Below, piece by piece: positions 6,178 to 7,053 of a stretch of 7,053 nt of DNA (position 1 is the first letter of the stretch; the number at the start of each line of letters is the position of its first letter). The stretch is from an uncultured Chlorobiales bacterium (lineage in GTDB: Bacteria > Bacteroidota > Chlorobiia > Chlorobiales > Chlorobiaceae). The stretch is from assembly GCA_903901395.1 (NCBI GenBank), contig CAIUQW010000128.1, positions 1 to 7,053 on the forward strand. Reading direction: 5' to 3'. Made by a program: the position numbers and the translations under genes. The notes under the pieces were generated by a model that was given only the letters and a program-made list of their open reading frames with translations, searched no databases and had not been told where the DNA came from.

Positions 6178-6460
6178 ATAGCCCCCTATTATTAAAATTC
6201 CTTCACTTCGCCGCGTGCCACTCATCGCGAATACAGCTCGCGACCGGGCGGAGCGGCGTTTTCACAATCATCTTTCTTATGATAAACCTGTGTTAGATTC
6301 CGGGTGAATTTCTTTTGCGCCATTTCAAATTTCACCGCTATCCGGCCATCCGCGCAATCATTTTTCTAATCAACCATCCCCCCCTCATCGCAGTGAACGG
6401 AAGGCACTCCAACGGCATTTGTGTGAGACGAAGCGCGAAGAGCGCATCTGAAAATGGAAA
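6178..6460. other. Non-coding stretch after the HNH gene
   Basis: GC returns to the resident level from about 6200. No intact gene is evident. Visible items are a small AATAG-CCCC-CTATT inverted repeat right after the HNH stop (too weak for a terminator), a short minus-strand frame (6203-6271), a near-mirror GGTGAATTTC with AAATTTCACC (about 6303-6334), and a loose direct repeat: CAATCATCTTTCTTATGATA (from 6265) and CAATCATTTTTCTAAT (from 6354). Confidence 0.5.
6203..6271 (-). CDS. Possible 22-codon small ORF or fragment
   Basis: On the minus strand an ATG at 6271 opens a 22-codon frame (MIVKTPLRPVASCIRDEW and four more residues) ending in TGA at 6203-6205. The peptide composition is protein-like and a purine-rich AAGAAAG sits directly before the start. 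No homology is recognised, the Shine-Dalgarno is poor, and short frames like this are frequent by chance. Confidence 0.15.
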   Translation of the reverse strand: MIVKTPLRPVASCIRDEWHAAK

Positions 6461-6581
6461 ATGGCTCACGATTTTACGCTGCAGGACGGTGAGGGAAGAT
6501 GGGTTCTGGCGACACAAGGCGCTTCTGACCTTTTACCCCGGCGACGATAGTTTTAAGGTTGTCGGGATAGTGCTATATTAA
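6461..6581 (+). pseudogene. Frameshifted, truncated peroxiredoxin (AhpC/TSA-type) remnant
   Basis: Two adjacent frames together recall the N-terminal part of a peroxiredoxin. In the frame from ATG 6461 the peptide MAHDFTLQDGEGRWV matches the typical PDFTL-D--G-WV start. In the +1-shifted frame KALLTFYPGDDSF (6516-6554) matches the next strand and the FYP-D motif. An intact gene has several more residues between these blocks, so a small deletion with a frameshift is likely. The second block ends in FKVVGIVLY and a stop (6579-6581) before any peroxidatic cysteine, which normally follows FYP-D within a few residues. The first frame stops at 6548-6550. The product would be inactive. Family assignment rests on two short motifs in the right order. 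Confidence 0.55.
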
Positions 6582-6643
6582 CAATTGCATACGCAGCCAC
6601 GACCAAACGGAGTGATGGCGTGCGCGACTGATTCCATAAAGAT

Positions 6644-6651
6644 AAAGGAGG
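6644..6651 (+). promoter_or_regulatory. Strong Shine-Dalgarno for the Met-rich exported protein
   Basis: AAAGGAGG lies 4 bases before the ATG at 6656, a slightly short spacing. Another ATG at 6652 is in a different frame that stops quickly and encodes no signal peptide, so 6656 is the start. Confidence 0.7.
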
Positions 6652-6655
6652 ATGA

Positions 6656-7053
6656 ATGAAGAGGTTGTTTTTTGCGCTTCTGGCCATGATGATGTTGAGC
6701 GCTCAGGCATTTGCGGCTAACTCGAAGGCTCCGGCGGCTTCGGGCGATTCTTTGCCGACCATGTCGCTCATGATGTGTAAAGATTGTCCCATGCCTGCCG
6801 CCGGTCAGCCAGCGGCGATGACTCAGGGCGAACAGGGAGCGGCGATGACGCCGATGAGCGCTGGATGTTCGATGTTCGATGCCTTCGGCACGATCGTCGA
6901 TGTCATGAAGATGCAGCAGAAGCTCATTGCCTCGGGGCCGGGATTGAAAAAGAAAAAAGAGGTTGCCGAGATCGACAGAAAAATCGCTGAAATCGAGGGC
7001 ATGATCACCAAAATGAAAAACTCGCCGATGCCATGCCCGATGGGCGCGGGTGC
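6656..7053 (+). CDS. Met/Cys-rich exported protein, 3' end outside the window
   Basis: The 132 visible codons run open to the window end. Residues 1-20 (MKRLFFALLAMMMLSAQAFA) are a textbook Sec signal peptide with cleavage expected after AFA, so the mature protein is periplasmic. The mature part is rich in methionine (14 of 112 residues) and has four cysteines: SLMMCKDCPMP (37-47, a C-x2-C), GCSMFDAFG (70-78) and SPMPCPMG (123-130). Between them, residues ~80-122 are predicted helical: VDVMKMQQKLIASG, a lysine cluster KKKK (98-101), then EIDRKIAEIEGMITKMK, possibly a coiled coil. Clustered Met and Cys in an exported protein suggest soft-metal binding (for example copper), by analogy only. I do not recognise the family. 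Not in an obvious operon with the upstream remnants. Confidence 0.8.
   Translation, partial: MKRLFFALLAMMMLSAQAFAANSKAPAASGDSLPTMSLMMCKDCPMPAAGQPAAMTQGEQGAAMTPMSAGCSMFDAFGTIVDVMKMQQKLIASGPGLKKKKEVAEIDRKIAEIEGMITKMKNSPMPCPMGAG

Noticed and set aside
6315..6581. Plus-strand 88-codon frame as an intact gene
   Set aside because: It has a TTG start without a ribosome site, and only its last third resembles a protein (the peroxiredoxin FYPGDD block), so I treat it as part of a pseudogene.
6823..7011. Minus-strand frame opposite the Met-rich exported protein
   Set aside because: The plus-strand gene has a strong Shine-Dalgarno and signal peptide; the antisense frame is its shadow.
1..7053. CRISPR array, tRNA or rRNA genes
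   Set aside because: I saw no regularly spaced repeats and recognised no tRNA cloverleaf or rRNA segment on either strand by eye; a covariance search would be needed to exclude small RNAs.

Overview
The window looks like the chromosome of a Gram-negative bacterium of moderately high GC. It encodes a Sec-type lipoprotein, a periplasmic protein and an inner-membrane transporter. The protein style recalls green sulfur bacteria (Chlorobium/Chlorobaculum), but that is a memory-based impression; no marker gene here proves it.

Layout. Positions 1-193 are AT-rich and non-coding. A minus-strand gene (194-2254) encodes a TPR lipoprotein whose C-terminus resembles a shortened CHAT (caspase-like) domain that appears to lack the catalytic residues. 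A 189-bp divergent spacer separates it from a plus-strand gene (2444-3778) for a CNNM/CorC-HlyC transporter with a DUF21 membrane domain, a CBS pair and a CorC_HlyC domain.

From about 3.78 to 6.6 kb the window looks like an accessory patch. It starts with an imperfect palindromic dispersed-type repeat (3911-4012) inside a weak outer inverted repeat, followed by a short coding remnant (4176-4259). A tight type II toxin-antitoxin operon comes next: a RelE-like DUF1044 toxin at 4333-4713 and an XRE/NadS-like antitoxin at 4706-5008. A perfect 8+1+8 palindrome sits on its probable promoter. The operon is bracketed by a roughly 38-bp imperfect direct repeat (4222-4259 and 5021-5058). An AT-rich stand-alone HNH nuclease gene (5167-6177) follows, its composition clearly foreign to its neighbours. 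The patch ends with a frameshifted, truncated remnant of a peroxiredoxin gene (6461-6581).

The last gene (6656 to the window end, incomplete) has a strong Shine-Dalgarno and a signal peptide. It encodes a Met/Cys-rich, partly coiled-coil exported protein.

The two outer genes and the final gene look resident. The toxin-antitoxin pair and the HNH gene look acquired, possibly at the expense of older genes whose fragments remain. The most interesting points are the catalytically dead CHAT-like lipoprotein, the HNH protein with its long unassigned C-terminal region beside a toxin-antitoxin operon, and the repeat and palindrome architecture around that operon.
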